NCBI GenBank assembly: GCA_021234155.1
Contig: JAJEKV010000060.1
Location: 1,700,988-1,764,987 of the forward strand
DNA length: 64,000 nucleotides
Direction: 5' to 3'
Origin: Isoetes taiwanensis
Taxonomy: Eukaryota > Streptophyta > Lycopodiopsida > Isoetales > Isoetaceae
Shown here: piece after piece, positions 24,701 to 38,110 of the stretch
How the letters are laid out: each line of letters starts with the position of its first letter
Numbering within the stretch: the first letter of the stretch is position 1
Position numbers and translations under genes: made by a program
The notes under the pieces: model-generated
What the model was told of the DNA's origin: nothing
The model's input: only the letters and a program-made list of their open reading frames with translations
Databases searched by the model: none

Positions 24701-26457
24701 GCACAATACTACTGACACCCCCACGAATACCAACAATCGCTGCGGTAGCCAACAATCAAACAACCAGCGGTACAAATTTACTTAGTAAGCCAGAAACAGC
24801 GTAAGCTTTTCCCTCTTTAGTTCAAAAGAAATCTAATTTAATCTTTGAGGTGCAAATGTCATACTTTATTCCACAATGTAGATGCCCGTGAAATGTATCT
24901 CTAGTCTATGTCAATCCAGAGTCTTGTAAGTCCACGAGATTTTGTTCATATGCCTTTTGAAACAGATGTTAATGGAACAATATAATTTATAGTTGCAGTA
25001 GGTTTTATTTTAACATTGGGGATGCATTGTGTAGGATGTGAGCAGAAGGAACACTAAGAGGACTACTAGCATCTATTTCAACTTGTTTGGTCAAATGAAA
25101 CTTCATGTGGCCTATGAGGAAGGTCTTTCAAGTGTAGATGTGATAGTGAAATCATAAGAGAATCTTCTGGTGAAGAATAATCTGTAGCCATTGAGTCCAT
25201 TGATGAAGTGGTATATTTCTATTTATAGATAAGGCAAGGTTGGAAGTGAGAAACCCATGAGAAAGGCTCACCTCTTGCTAGAGCAGTACATAGACATCCA
25301 ATGAAACTTAATGCACCACTTCAATTTGCCTTGTGGAATGGAGACAGGCTTATTCTCTAAAGATTATAGAGGGCATTATAAAGATGCGCTATGTTTTAAA
25401 AGCACATAGAAGGAGAAATATATTTGATGACATGAATGGAAATGTTGCATGAATCACAAGCATGTGTGGGTTCAATCTATACCCAAAATGGGTTGCCATA
25501 TTTCAATCATGCAGCAACACCCTGTTATGAAGCTTTGAGTTGCCCATTGAATGATGCTATAGTGTTTAACACAACCCTTTTGAGAACATCACGAATCAAT
25601 GCCAAGAATTGTAAGTACATAACCATTTGGATGTCTCCATGCATTTGAGAAATTTGGTGATTGATTAGGGAATCCTTGCGTTGCCAGTAGTGAAAACCCA
25701 TAGAACATGTAAAAAATTCCTTGAAGACCCGGGGGATTACTTGGGGCATAAGGCACCATGATTTGTTTGGTACTACAGCTGTACACTTTGGCTTTTGCCA
25801 CACAAGAGCGCCTTTGCATGGAATCCCAAGTCATGTTCCATCTATTTAGATCTCTTAACCATTCTTACACAAATTATGCTCCTTTGAGTTGTTTTTTAAA
25901 ATCTGTACTTAAAGTAGCATAAGTTGAAGATTCCAACTCCGTTTTACATGATTATGCTATGGATTATGAGATCTCCACTTTGCATCTATAAGTTTATGAA
26001 GGCCCACTTTTTATGTTTGTCGATCCTAAAGAGATTATTTCCATTTAGCCAAATAACTCATTTTAGGGATATTAGGTATTTTTGCAAATATAGAGGCATT
26101 TTGATAATTTTCCCTTAAAAAATATATTTAATGTTCAAAGATGACTAAAGGCTTATTATTAATGTAGGCCTCATCCTAGAATGGGACATCTTTTAAATAA
26201 AAGAAACTAAGTTTATATCCCCAATCTTCTTAAAATGATTTCAAAGTAATTATAATATGGCCATGTTGAAACCTTTAATGTAGAAACCCATGACTTTAAT
26301 TTCATGTGTGTTGGAGCAAGATTTACTTTGTTCATAGGTAAATTTGGATTAACAAAGTGCAAATCCACAAATGCTATCAAATGCAACGCGTTATTGTTTT
26401 TGGGTTGCACCTAGGGGGCAAACCCCTTAAGCTTATAATAAGGTTTACATGGCATAT

Positions 26458-26486
26458 CCTAGGTATATAGTGGAAATATACCTAGG
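26458..26486. repeat. 11-bp perfect palindrome with 7-base loop
   Basis: CCTAGGTATAT (26458-26468) and ATATACCTAGG (26476-26486) are exact reverse complements around AGTGGAA. No gene is adjacent, so no function is suggested. Confidence 0.85.
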
Positions 26487-28229
26487 TTATCTTGATGGCT
26501 TACTCCAAATCCATTGTTCACATGGCCAGGGGTCTCATGCATTACGGATCATGGGATGTTCCAAGCCCAGGTGGCTGGTAGGGCAAGGATCAAGCTTTTT
26601 GAATGGCGTGGGGGATTTCTCTGGTAACGTCTAGTGCATAAGCTGGATTGGAAAATGAGAGGGAAATGTTTGCCGAGAGCTTTGAATTAGCGTGAAATTA
26701 CAGGCGTTACATGAAACTATCTCTATCGTTTAACCATTATAGGTCCTCACCAGCGAGCATATACGATCGCAGTTTCAAACCCATGGAGGATTTAAAGGCC
26801 TCGAAAACACAATGGTGGAGTAATAGCATTCATGGATCTGTGCAGATACATTGTTTCATATATTATAAAATATCAAGTATTCTATTGTCTTGAAGAAGCA
26901 ATTTGAATTGATTGTCAAAACATGACTTCGAACTATGATTTAAGCCACTTCACCCTCCCCCTCCGTGCACAGGACCTTGTTCAACTTTACTTTTATAAAC
27001 CTAAACATATACATACGCCTTCACTTAAAGGAAAAAAGATATTTGTGAATTAGGAACCATCATTCTGAAGTCATTATATTGAGTACATGGAACGTATCCA
27101 TTTGCTTAGGGTCCATCTACAATAAACAAATAAAGTATTAGAATTGCAATGCAAGCACAGCAGAAGAAACTTGCAAAATAGGTTGAAAAGAAAAGGTGCG
27201 GGTTCATAAGATAGGCTCGAAGATCGGACGTATGGCACGAGAAAAGAACAAGGAGTCTTTGCGCGAGAGGGTTTACTCTCCGGGAGAGTGGAAGTAGCTT
27301 AAAATTTTGTAGTTGTAGACAATAGGTGACATCAAAATTGCTATTTTAAGACATTGACATTTTGTGAAGGTGATGATGCAGCATTGCATTACTAAGGATT
27401 ACCTTAGGTGTTGAGGTGTTATTTGGAGTAGGATATAATAGTTGGACATAGGGATTTGGCATAAGGTATTGGTGTTTGGTGCTTGGTATGGAACTAGGAT
27501 GGCTGACATAAGGAGAATGTAATAAAGAAAGAGAATGGATGTACATGTTACGAAGAAATAGGGGGTTCCTTCCTAAAAATCAAGATCCACTTGTGTTAAA
27601 TTCAGGTTATCTTTGAGAAAATTTCCGGCAATTTTAGAGCATTAAAATGTAATTCAGAGCATAATAATACACTAAAAAATGCTCCTTCAAATATTTTTAG
27701 GTAGCCTCAAATAGCAAGTGACATTTTTCAGTTAGGCCTTTCGTTCTTGTTACCGAGGCCACCCTTTCAGAACCATCGGACCCCTAAGTCTTGCTTGACA
27801 CCTTGTTAATCTTGCATTGGTTGCATGTATGGAAATCTGTTACGTTTAGATATGTGGATTGGAATTTGGCTTTCTATTTGAGTTAATAAACTATTGGCTT
27901 GACTTTTTCATTTAGAAGGTAAGTTGCATGGCTGCTTTAGAAGTTATGCATTGATAGATACAACAACATGCCAAGATATAGCTTTTAGCCTTGTACTAAT
28001 GTTAGACAAGATAGCTCCCTAGAGACAAAAACCCTTTTAACAATCTTGCTTTAATACTATGCTTCAATATTTGGAGCCAAGGTAGCTCAATCCCTATTTG
28101 CATCCGCAATTGCCTGCATTGTATCTGCACAATGTTTTATTTGCCGTATTATCTTAAATTATTTCTCACATGATAATCAAAGTTTGTTGGAGAAACATGT
28201 ACTTAAAAATCAAAAGAAAAACTAGAATT

Positions 28230-28424
28230 ACAACATCTTTGCAAATCAAGGTTATTGTGTATTCCAATATGATGAAAAAGCAGAATAGAAGCTTTTCATA
28301 GCATCCTCATAGTGTCATTGTAATAAGTGCAAATCAAGTTGTATTGTGTATTCCCATTTGGATGCATGTTATGAGAAAGCAGATTGCAACTCTTACTAAG
28401 GCATCCTTCCATGGCATCTCATTG
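28230..28424. repeat. Imperfect tandem duplication, about 95 bp
   Basis: Copy 1 (28230-28318) and copy 2 (28324-28424) share GCAAATCAAG, TTGTGTATTCC, GAAAAAGCAGA / GAGAAAGCAGA, GCATCCT and TCATTG in the same order. They are diverged by substitutions and small indels. Confidence 0.65.
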
Positions 28425-31049
28425 CTTAATAGGTGGAAATAACGACCCGATAATAAGCAAATATAATAGCTCCCAAGCATTTGCTTGGCTAAACAGCATC
28501 ACAATATCAGAGCTTTTATTTGTCTTCATTTGGTCTAATGTCCACTAACCATAAAGCCTATTGAGAGTAACTTTACATGTGTTTCATTTATACATGACCC
28601 AACCATTAAAACTATGCCTTTGCTATGGGATAGCATTGAGAAGTTAAAATTAATTAGGAGTGTAATAGAAAGTGATGTTTGATACTGATATGAAAATTAG
28701 CTCCATGAAATATACAATATGCATGAAGGGCATGAAGCATTGGATCGTTCTTTAAGAAATAAATTGTATTTTACGCAAGTTTGAGGGAGAGCTATGATAA
28801 GTCTATTAGGAAAATACTTGGGCAAAACTTATCGTGGATGATGGTTGGTAAGAATGAAGTGCCCATTTTTCGATATTGGAAATAAAGAATGGATTACCAT
28901 GAATATAAAAGAAACATTGACATAATATAACAAAAAAGCATGTGGACTTACAATTGGTTTGTATTGGGTATTTCCTTCTCAACTTTGTTAATACATACAA
29001 TATTTACAAAGTGCAAGTCAATTATATGGAAATGTGCCAAACAGAGCACGGATCTTGATTTTTCCTATTTTTCTACTTAGGTTAGTCTATTTTCTTTACT
29101 AGATAGATCTGACATATTGCTCCTCCTAACATCTTCATCCTGACTGATACAAAACAAGTGACATCAACCTGAAGATTTTCAAACTCTTACGCCAATGATA
29201 TATGAAAAATGCACATTTAAATATCTATCATTAATTAGACTAAAGAGCACTAATATGTTTACAAATGCTACAAAAGTGGAGCTCTAGGACCATTTGCATT
29301 TTCAAATATGCAATGAATGGCGAGAGAAAATTACGTGTATCTATTTGGCCTTATAAAGTGTTTGGGTAAGCATAATATTTGCACTCCATGATAGAACATT
29401 ATCTTTATGCCATCATGTTTTCAAATATAGAGAATTAACTACAAAGATTATAAGGGATAGCAGTCTAAGAACGCTGCTTTGCTTTAGAGTCATCATCCTT
29501 TTCTTTGTGTGCCGCGCTAAGCCACATAAGGTGTTCAAATGCGATTACATCTTTGTCTTTCATCCAAACTCCCATAACCACTTGTTTTAACATTGTAACT
29601 GTCTCTTTGGCGTCGGTTTTCAAATGTATTGGATCTCTGTCTTCCCAGTAGCATAAGTCCTTTTTTCGGCCATTGTAACTTATCCGCTGGCATAAGGTTT
29701 CAATGTAAATTCACATCTTGTCTTCAATAAGCCTTTTCTAATGCCCATAACATATCTTTCTGCTGAGAGCGTCGAAGAGCAAATATATAGTTCTATTTGT
29801 CTTTGCGGGATACCTATAAAGGGAGCTTCAAAGCCTCACAGGTATATAAGTAAACATAAAGCTTAATCCATGAAATGAAGCGTTACAAGCCGACACGCGG
29901 CTTAATCAAGCGATGCCACAAGTTATGAAGATGAGATTTAGTTACATACAGATACAATACCAAAATTACGAGGTCCATGTTGATCAGGGTGTATATAGAC
30001 ATAACATAACTACCCATAGCATTGCTTCGACACCAGAGTTTAAATTCAAATATAGTTATAGCGATTATGTAGCTGTAAAACTACGAAAAATTGTTCTCAG
30101 TTGAGAACAACCTCTTTACCAAACCATTTGCTAGCAACATCATAGTTTGGCACCGCAAATATGCGTTTAAATTGGAATGTCACAGTATATAAGATTTTAA
30201 AAAGAAAGAAAAACCATTTATAGGCATCCACCCTTCACAATATCCCATGTTGAAAAGCAAAGCTCTCACGAATCCTAATCACAATAGGATCACGACAATT
30301 TCATCGTACCACATCTAAACTGACACATGCCACACATAGTTGTAATTTACACTCCTTGCTACATACTTTCTTTTTTGTTGCCTTAGTTCTCGAGATTGGA
30401 ATTTTGAAATGCAAGAGTCCTGATGCTTAAATATGCAAATTGAGAGGCTAGATAGACTCTGATTTATACACCTTGTTTCATGTAGAGAAAATCATGCCTC
30501 ATCACAATGCAATGAAACCTTATCAAGTGATCTCTAGAAAGAGTAACTTACACAACCGCCAGTTCTTTACAAAGCATTATTTATTTGCCACTAGGTTTTA
30601 TATGGAAGTGTTGCATGTGCAATCAGGAGGAAATGAGAAGAACCCGCAACTCACGAGTCACAAAGGTTAGAGAATACATAATAAAGTAAGTTCAACATGA
30701 CTTCCATAGTATACCCCAAGAATAAGGGCATTTCGGGAATATCATAAATAGCGTGTAACTACATAGTTTAAGTAACAAGGGCACCTTCCTCGTGAGGACT
30801 CAGTCTCGAGAGTCTCCTTTCTTGTTACCTTAGCCTTGATGATGCCTTTGAGTCTCATACCTAGTGCTTGCGAGTATGGCAACTTCTTTCTGCATCTTCC
30901 TTATTAGCCATTTGCCCTATTTTGTTACGAGATTTCTATATCAATAATCTTTGTATATCAGGTTTCTTCACTATATTTTCCACAGAACATTGCGGAACCA
31001 ATTTCTGGGACTATTTAAAAGTTGCATTTAAACTACTTGACTATTGATT

Positions 31050-31790
31050 GGAATAAATCGCATGCAGGGCTTTAACAAATAAGTTTTCCATGTGCATTTG
31101 AATGGATATGTTGGACAAAATTTGGTTTGGGGAAAAAACATGAGACTAACAAATACGTGCGACATTGTACCTTAGTTATGGTTTAGCAAGAAGCCTACTG
31201 CGGAACATATGAAGAAACAAATGAATTCAAAATATTTGGAATCTGAAAAGAGGATACCAAATGCTCTACTCTAAAATATGTGAAAGGCTTTTTTCTTAAA
31301 TGCGTAAATATAGTTGCATATGCCAAATCCTTTGCCTTCTGCAGCGGCGATTGGGGAGATCAAGATGCATCTGCCCAAACTCCTTCTGCAACAGCGAAAT
31401 AGGCTTCCCCGGAATGCGTCGAGAACTCTTGTGGGTGGTTTGTGCATAATAGCTTTCTCTTACGGATGCGCCACTACATATTGCTTATACAAAGTGCATG
31501 TGAAAATAGGGCATTGGACCTCGTGTGTGTTTGAATGGATTTGCTGGATAAGGTACAGTTTGGAAAAAATGAGATTAACCAAACATGTAGCGTATACATC
31601 GCCATTTATGGTTTTGCAAGAAAAAGGAAATTTAAAGGGAAATTTGATCATCAAAACTTACGCGAGAACCGATTGAAGGAAACAGCGGAATCGAGATCTT
31701 AGGATGCGAAGAGGAATCACGAAAATGCTCACTCAAATTTGTGAAACTTTCCCTTAAATCATAAGAATAGAGTTGCATGTACCAAATCCG
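31050..31790. repeat. Diverged tandem duplication with a period of about 440 bp
   Basis: Blocks recur in order: TGAATGGATATGTTGGA (31100s) and TGAATGGATTTGCTGGA (31530s); AACATGAGACTAAC and AAATGAGATTAACC; TATGGTTTAGCAAGAA and TATGGTTTTGCAAGAA; ATAGTTGCATATGCCAAATCC (about 31305-31331) and the matching GAGTTGCATGTACCAAATCC (about 31770-31790). This looks like two monomers of a satellite-like or element-derived repeat. The + strand ORF 31314-31676 lies across the junction and is not credited as a gene. Confidence 0.7.
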
Positions 31791-32232
31791 GCGCCTTATC
31801 ACTGACTCATCACTTGACTCCACCTTTCTGGTATGTGCATAACCACAGCCTTCCCAACCATTAGTTACCTCCTGCCTTGCAGGTCTTACGGTTATTTCAA
31901 GATGAGGCGTGAAGTTTCTTTACCGGTAATAGGAAATAGGAGGTTGGACATACAGCAGAAAGTCTCACATACAAATAGATGCCTTAGGAGTTGAACCACA
32001 ATCCAATTAGCACGGCTTTAGCGACTAGCTACAAAGCCCAGGATCTAGGAGCATACCAAGCGGGAATTGTTCAATAGAGAAGTGCAACTTTATTTTCAAA
32101 CTTACCCAAAATAGACCATGCAATATTTCATTTTAACATCTCCAAGATATTTACACCTTCTCCCCGCTTTTACAAGTTCTTAAACAAAAACCTTCTTTGA
32201 ACCTTAGGAGATGCATACGCACAATTGAATTC

Positions 32233-32335
32233 AGTAATTGTTTATTGTTTCTAGAACCCCGCATTCAATAATAGTACGTTTACTTGAATTATTTATAGTA
32301 ATTGTTTATTGTTTCTAAGACGCATTCAATAATAG
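32233..32335. repeat. Tandem duplication, about 40-bp unit, 64-bp period
   Basis: AGTAATTGTTTATTGTTTCT followed by GCATTCAATAATAG occurs at 32233-32274 and again at 32297-32335, with a few bases of difference in the middle. Confidence 0.85.
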
Positions 32336-33370
32336 AGTCATCCTTCTCACGTTGCCAATTATTTCAAATAGTAAACGAAGCTGGATAACATGCTCACCAA
32401 ACCATTGCATTGCCCCAATTTGGATATTAGAGCAATTATCACCTTGAAAAGCACGAACTAATAAAGACCATAGATCTTGGACAATCCTCTAATATGTGGA
32501 CTTCAAAGAGTTGAGTAGTGTAAACACGTCTATCACACAAGTCATGATATTATAGAAAGTAAGATGTTACCCTCTAATGGTACTTAATTTACATAACTTA
32601 TATACAACAAAGATCAGGTTGACTCATTGGTAAGCTACGTCTTAAATGTTGAGTTGCAAAGTTATCCCAAGATGATAATTAGAAAAGAAGTACAAGATGT
32701 CACGAGGCATTAGGTTTGAAAAATTCTAATGCTACATAGTTTACATACAAAATTAGGTTTCTGATTGGTAAGCACATGTTAAATGTTAGGTTGCAAAATT
32801 TTGAGATCTTGCTTAGGCCTCCAAATCTGAGCATCACGAGAAAAGTCGAGAAGGCTGGCGGGTCTCTGTGAGCTTTTAGGAGCGGTGCTTGGTTTTTAAA
32901 GGGGAGGAAAAATAGCTTAAAATGTAAGCGGTATTAAGGTTCACGAGAACATTATTCTTTGGAATAGCAAAAGAACCTTTGGAACCTCTTTTGGCCACCG
33001 CTATAACCTCTTTCTTACAATACTTTACTAACCGCGGTGATTAGACCATGCAAAGAAACCAAGAAACTTGCCATGTAAACGCGGTTTGTTCATACATAAA
33101 ATATCAGCACAAATTGCATTAGAGCTACGAACTACAAATACCCACTAACGGTTTGCATAATCTTGGCCAGCGGTAAGCGCTGTATATTAGTTTTCATCTT
33201 TGGGATCAAATCCTCCTATTAGGAAAACCTCGAAAGCAGGGAAGGATCATGGCGACTCACAGGCACACTATTTACCAGCAATTGCATCTCACGCCCCAAA
33301 ACTCACTCCGCAGAGGGATTTGCAAATAGGGCTCATCAAACTAGGCTCCAATTCACACACCAAAAGGCAC
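32336..33370. other. Intergenic; flank of the large LTR element
   Basis: No gene seen. The + strand ORF at 33200-33448 runs across the LTR edge and is not supported. A sequence near 33252 (GGCGACTCACAGGCACA) weakly resembles the start of the LTR at 33371 (GGCGGCTCACAGCAACA). Confidence 0.35.
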
Positions 33371-34933
33371 TGTGGCGGCTCACAGCAACATATCGACCCA
33401 CCGAGGCGTATACATACGAGGACTTTCCCTCCCATGGCGACCAATTAAGCCCGCGGCGGGAACCCTCCGGAGTCTAACTTTCGGGCGTACATAATAAGGC
33501 AGCTCAAGTGAAGGAACCGCGGAGAGGGGGTCATTAGGCCCGCCTTGATAGGCTCCTAAATTGGCGGAGGCGCTGAATACAAGAGGTTAGCCTGCAGCGC
33601 AAATCACATATAAATAACCACCCTGAAGGGTGGCACATCCATCAAATACCAGCGGCAAAGAATATGCATCCCTAAAACTAGAAAACACAGCCTAGGAGTT
33701 CCACTACGGCAGACTCCATTGAGGATGCATTTGACGGTTGGGCCTCAAAGTGTGACCAGGAGTCTTGGCGTGGCGTTAGGCGGCATAGAACATGGCTAGG
33801 GTTGTCCACTCATCCGCCCCTCACATTGCACACTTTGCGGATGGATGATTCGCGCTTCTAGCGGCCGCTATATGGCCTTAGGAAGAGCAGGACTCAAGGT
33901 ATCACTTGCCCCCAGGCCTACTCCGGGGTTACAGCGACACACGGTGGGTAGGCGAAGTGGGGAGCGTCCTTCGGGATCCGCGGTGGTGTCGTGGGTGAGC
34001 TAGAAGGACACGTCAGCGTCGGCCGACCCACTTATCCCGTGCAGGCACTTACTCACCTAAATCTACTCAAAGTGCGCCCAATTGCCCCATAAGTCCACAC
34101 ACTACACCGAGAATTATTCGGACCCTTGCAAAGGCCCTCCACGTGGCCAAATGTCGAGCCCTAGCCTTTGTAGGAGTCAGAGCCTTTTATGCTCGTGCAA
34201 GACCCCACCCCTACTTCACCACTTTGTGTCCTTTATGCAGTGCTAAGCCCGGACCATGGCGTCAATCTATGACCCGGTGGGTTCTTGTGCAGTAGAATTA
34301 CTAGGATGTTAAAGGAAGTACTAGGAGCATTCTATGCTCAAGCTGAGGAGGCCTACACCCCCCTTTAATCCTTTGTTCTTGGGCGACTAAGCGACTCATA
34401 GAGACATACGACCATCCATAGCAGAGCATCATTCTTGATTGAAAAATATTCCTAATTACCAAAGAGGTTAATCTCACCCAAAAGGCTATCGAGAGAAGAA
34501 TGCACGGGTATTATTCTCCTGATTTGCAACTAACTACCACTAACGAGGAGTTTGGTTGGACCCGTTGTCAAGGGTGCTTCCATAGGTACATCTTGGGGTA
34601 AACCTTGGCGGAAGAATGTTTAGCGTCTGAGGGTGACGGCAAGCGTGACTCTGGCCTTCAGTACTCTGGCGCTTTCTTGAGTCGAAATTGGGGTGATATG
34701 AGGATGCGCCTCCCTTTGGTGGCCTAGTTCTTAACCCTCATAACGGCCACCGAGGTTATGCCAAATGGCCTTCCCACTGTGAATGTCTTAATAGCAAGTA
34801 TTTAGATAATTATCCTTTATAATTAAGTTAACATAGCTAATTAAAACCATTGTAGCCCAGCCCTGAGTTATCACATGCGGTGGTGATACCTATCTTAGAA
34901 GTGACATGGCGTATAATTGCTTGGAGCGTCACA
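33371..34933 (-). repeat. 3' LTR of a chromovirus-type gypsy element
   Basis: About 1563 bp, repeated in direct orientation at 45922-47422. On the + strand it opens with TGTGGCGGCTCACA and closes with TTGGAGCGTCACA. Shared blocks include GAGGACTTTCCCTCC, CATGGCGACCAATTA, CACATATAAATAA, TCCTTCGGGATCC, TACTAGGAGCATTCTAT and AATTAAGTTAACATAGCTAA. The copies differ by many substitutions and small indels, so the insertion is old. In - orientation this is the 3' LTR. Confidence 0.9.
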
Positions 34934-34950
34934 TTCTCCCTCCTTAGAAT
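34934..34950 (-). other. Polypurine tract of the gypsy element
   Basis: On the - strand the bases just upstream of the 3' LTR read AAGGAGGGAGAA and are followed by the LTR start TGTGACGCTCCAAG. This is a typical plus-strand primer site and supports the LTR border at 34933. Confidence 0.75.
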
Positions 34951-35639
34951 ACGATGATGTCCCTCAACATTGGGTTTAATTAGAAATGTACAAAAATTAC
35001 ATTATGAAGGGAAGGTAATTACATTATTTTCAAAAGCTTATTACATATATTCAAAATTTTTAAAGCTTGCAAAACATTTCCAAGCACGTGGTGCATTCAA
35101 CATGATTATCATAATCAAGCGGTTTAAGAGCAGGGGTCAAAAGAAATACCAACTTATCGGTGGGCGTCGGCAAACATGTAGGCAAAACAAAGCTGAAGAG
35201 TTGGTCATGTTAACCTGTAGCATGGTGAGGGCCGCATCCTTCTTGGCACCGCACATGTCGGTATATTAGTACATATAATGTAAATTGTAGTTGAAGGACC
35301 ACCCATAATAATTAAAAGAAAATACTATCTATCGAGGGGAACCTATGTCTATGGTTTGAGTTCCTTATAGCATAGGGATTAGTCAAGTTCCCATTGTAGC
35401 GAAAGGAAGTGACCTATCAACTATAATATGCCTCAACAGAGTTGTGGTCAGGTCACTGTGATAGTACCACGACCTAGAGAACACAGGTAATCTCATCGCC
35501 GGTTACTTGTTGTATTTCACGATGCATCTTGCCCTCTCTGGTAGCTACCCACGACAATCAGCTTCTAAACTTCTGCAGGCCATTCGCGGGGTTGATAGCA
35601 TCGTTGATGGTGCGGCCATGAGATTGGCATGAAATGGGA
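34951..35639. other. Element 3' region between chromodomain remnant and PPT
   Basis: Internal DNA of the gypsy element downstream of pol. The + strand ORF at 34970-35269 opposes the element's coding strand and has no signature. A frame on the - strand could not be followed. Confidence 0.4.
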
Positions 35640-35790
35640 TGGGTAGCTTGTCCAAGGTCTATCTTCATCACCCGTAGCATCCTCAAGCGGTAAGTGTTTC
35701 CCTTAACCAAGTATTGCAACATTTGAGTCCTTACGGTTTTGTTTTATAAGCTTCGATCAAAGAGGAAAGCAGGCACTATTCGAGTTGCTC
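35640..35790 (-). pseudogene. Chromodomain remnant
   Basis: Across two frames the - strand reads as the end of a chromodomain: LQYLVKG (cf. EYLVKWKG) and LPLEDATGDEDR (cf. LPxEDATWE). It lies directly after the integrase C-terminus. This domain targets chromovirus integration to chromatin with particular histone marks. It is disrupted by at least one frameshift. Confidence 0.6.
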
Positions 35791-35859
35791 CTCTGTCATT
35801 TCTAGGAGGGTTGGGGTCTCAAAACCTCCTGCGGATCAGGAGTGTGTTGCTTGAGAGAC

Positions 35860-36810
35860 TCCGCGTAGAAAGACCTTGTGGATCTTCCAAGCGGAAGCGG
35901 CAATTCTAAGCGATATGCACCTTGCTCTCCAAGCAGCGCTCAATAATCTGAATGGGTCCGGCCCATCGAGGGGCCAACTTTAGGTTGCTAATCTTGGAAA
36001 GCAGCTTGCTTCACCTTAATCTTAGCCAAGCGATTAGCCCACACAGGGAAAATGCGTGGGGTTACGGCCTTATCGGTACACTCTTACATCATTTGCGTCG
36101 CGTAATAAGTAATCACGAACTTCTTGACTAGTGCTTGCATCTCAAGAGGAGTTGTTCGCGAAACCTCCACCCCATAGAAGCGGGGGTTATGCCAAATTTA
36201 TGCAGGTAGACATTTATTAACCATAATTAATCATGAAGGGAGACGTGGAAGACTCCTATTTCACCATCTTTGTTGTAGAGCAAACTTCAGCCGAGGTAAA
36301 TATAGTCGACCCATTGTGATTGCTTATTCCACACATAACTCCTTAGCATATCCTCTATAGATGCGATTGAAGTGCGCTCGGTCAGGCCATCTGTTTTGAG
36401 GATGATATCGCAGGTACTCACAGCAAAGCTTAGTGCAGATAATTTGGCAAAGAAATCTTTCGAATCGGCTTACAAACTTGGGATCCTGTCCGTCACAATG
36501 ACTCGTGGCATTAGGTGTAATCTGAAGATCTCCTTGGCAAATAAGCGAAGCGATGTCGAAATTTTGTATCACGTGGTCACGACATGGCAGAAATAGGCCA
36601 TTTCGACAATTTAATACGGCAGGCTACCGATAAGGCATCATACCCCGGGAGGTTAGGTAGGAAGGCCTGATGAAATCCATGGTTATCACCCCTCCCATTT
36701 GGCGTTAGGCACATCAAGGTTGCGGCTAAGCACGGAATCCTTAGGCTGCTCGGCTTTTGGTTTCTTGTACACGACCTTTGCTTAATGTACACGGCAATGT
36801 CCTTTTTCAT
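35860..36810 (-). pseudogene. Gypsy integrase, degraded
   Basis: Blocks on the - strand in family order: a core start with LPNLPGYDALSV (about 36640); DPKFVSRFERFLCQ (about 36460), holding one catalytic-core Asp region; YHPQNRWPDR / TDGLTERTS (about 36385, two frames of the conserved YHPQTDGQTER motif); EDMLRSYVWNKQSQW (about 36345); and the C-terminal SH3-like region NLKLAPRWAGPIQIIER (about 35990). Frameshifts occur between blocks, so no functional protein is made. Confidence 0.85.
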
Positions 36811-37118
36811 GGCGAAATATTTGAATCCCGGATCTTAAAGTAGGTCTTTAAACCAGTGTCGGCTATAGAGACTCTTTGACGCTGTGTCATAAGAGAATGA
36901 ACTAGTACTCTACGAGTCTTGGCACACACAACTTATCTGTGATATAATAAGTTGCCCTCTTTTACTTATGAGCGCGAAAAACCTACATTTCTGCGCTCAA
37001 ATCTGCTACGAGCTTCCTTAGCCAAACTATTCCGATATCCGCGAGAACTCCGGATCACCATTAGGCAAGGTCTGCTCTATCTGTTTCCCAAAACTCCTTT
37101 GGTGGCGTAGAAATAGCA

Positions 37119-37460
37119 TTACAATGAGTTGGTCAACTGGGATGGCCGGATTTGATGCATCATAACCACATTGTGCTTTGACTTATATATAATCTCGAAA
37201 TCATACTCCTCCAAGAATTCCATCCATCTTGTAAGCCGGACATTGAAGTTGCGGGTGGATAAATAGCGAGGGCGATGATCCAGTATCAAGCTGGAATCTT
37301 CTACCAAGAAGGTAGTGTCTCCATATCCCATAAAACCGCGGACCAAGCGGCCAGCAACAACTCGATCATGGGTAGGATATCGTTGCGTTCGTTCATTTCT
37401 TTGGAGTCATAGGCAATAACTCTCCCTCTGCGTAGGACTCCCCGGTGGCAATCTTGGCGG
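37119..37460 (-). pseudogene. Gypsy RNase H, degraded
   Basis: The - strand frame at 37346-37119 contains YLSTRNFNVRLTRWMEFLEE followed by YDFEIIYKSKHNVV, a near-standard end of the gypsy RT/RNase H region (NARLxRWMxFLEEYDFEIxYKPGKxN). Upstream the YPTHDREL block is present in a shifted frame. Frame breaks separate it from RT. Confidence 0.88.
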
Positions 37461-38110
37461 CATCCCGTCGCCACAGGTTTATCTTCGAGTGGGGATCGGG
37501 CAATGTGAAGCTGAGTCTTGCGATGTTAAGGCATCCTTAAGGCTACTTTGGGAAACTTCCACACAGACTTTTGTCTTCCAGTGGTCCATCAATCTTTCAC
37601 CTTCTCATGCTTTGTAAGATTTGTAAGAGGGAAATTTTGCAATCCTCATGAAATCAGCCATAAATTTTCCGATAGTAACTGCTAATCCCAAACTCAGGAC
37701 TTGAAGCATTCCACAGACTAGGCCATTCTCACTAGCTTCCTATCTTTCTGAAGTGCGTAGCAATTCCCTCACGGCTTGAAATGATAGCCCCGAATGTGAA
37801 ACGCCGAATTAGCAAACTTGCACTTAGAGAGAACTTAGCATAGAGCTGGCGCCTTAGCTTTGCCAGGGAGCCAATGAGATGTTTCTCATGCTCTCGAGGG
37901 TCTTACATGTAGATGAATGTAAAATCGAAAAATAACAACAAAATCATCCAAATATTGTGGAAGACATATTTCGTATTAAGTAGCATAAAATGTTCTTTGG
38001 GGCAGCCTGGATTAATCCAAAGGGCGTAAGCTGTAAGTCGTAATGCCCATACCTAGTCTGCAGCGGACTATGGATGTCCTCCTCTTTGATCCTTATCGAT
38101 GGTATAGGGC
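37461..38110 (-). pseudogene. Gypsy reverse transcriptase, degraded
   Basis: The - strand reads LRPIPSIRIKEEDIHSP, TRYGHYDLQLTPFGLIQAAP (cf. YGHYEFxVMPFGLTNAP) and, after frame changes, a stretch resembling the SKTLEEHEKHL and AKFSKCxF blocks (about 37900-37770). The catalytic YLDD box is not readable in one frame. Clearly a dead copy. Confidence 0.85.

Larger units (their letters stand above)
18981..31000. other. Long AT-rich intergenic stretch without a recognisable gene
   Basis: About 12 kb of AT-rich DNA. Open frames are short, overlap on opposite strands and carry no motif I can name. A - strand frame at 19698-19946 looks mildly protein-like (SLFENDPDKAAHPGMWQ) but is unidentified. A - strand pair at 25525-25834 is open in two frames (KAKVYSCSTKQIMVPYAP) and may be repeat-derived. 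Confidence 0.4.
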
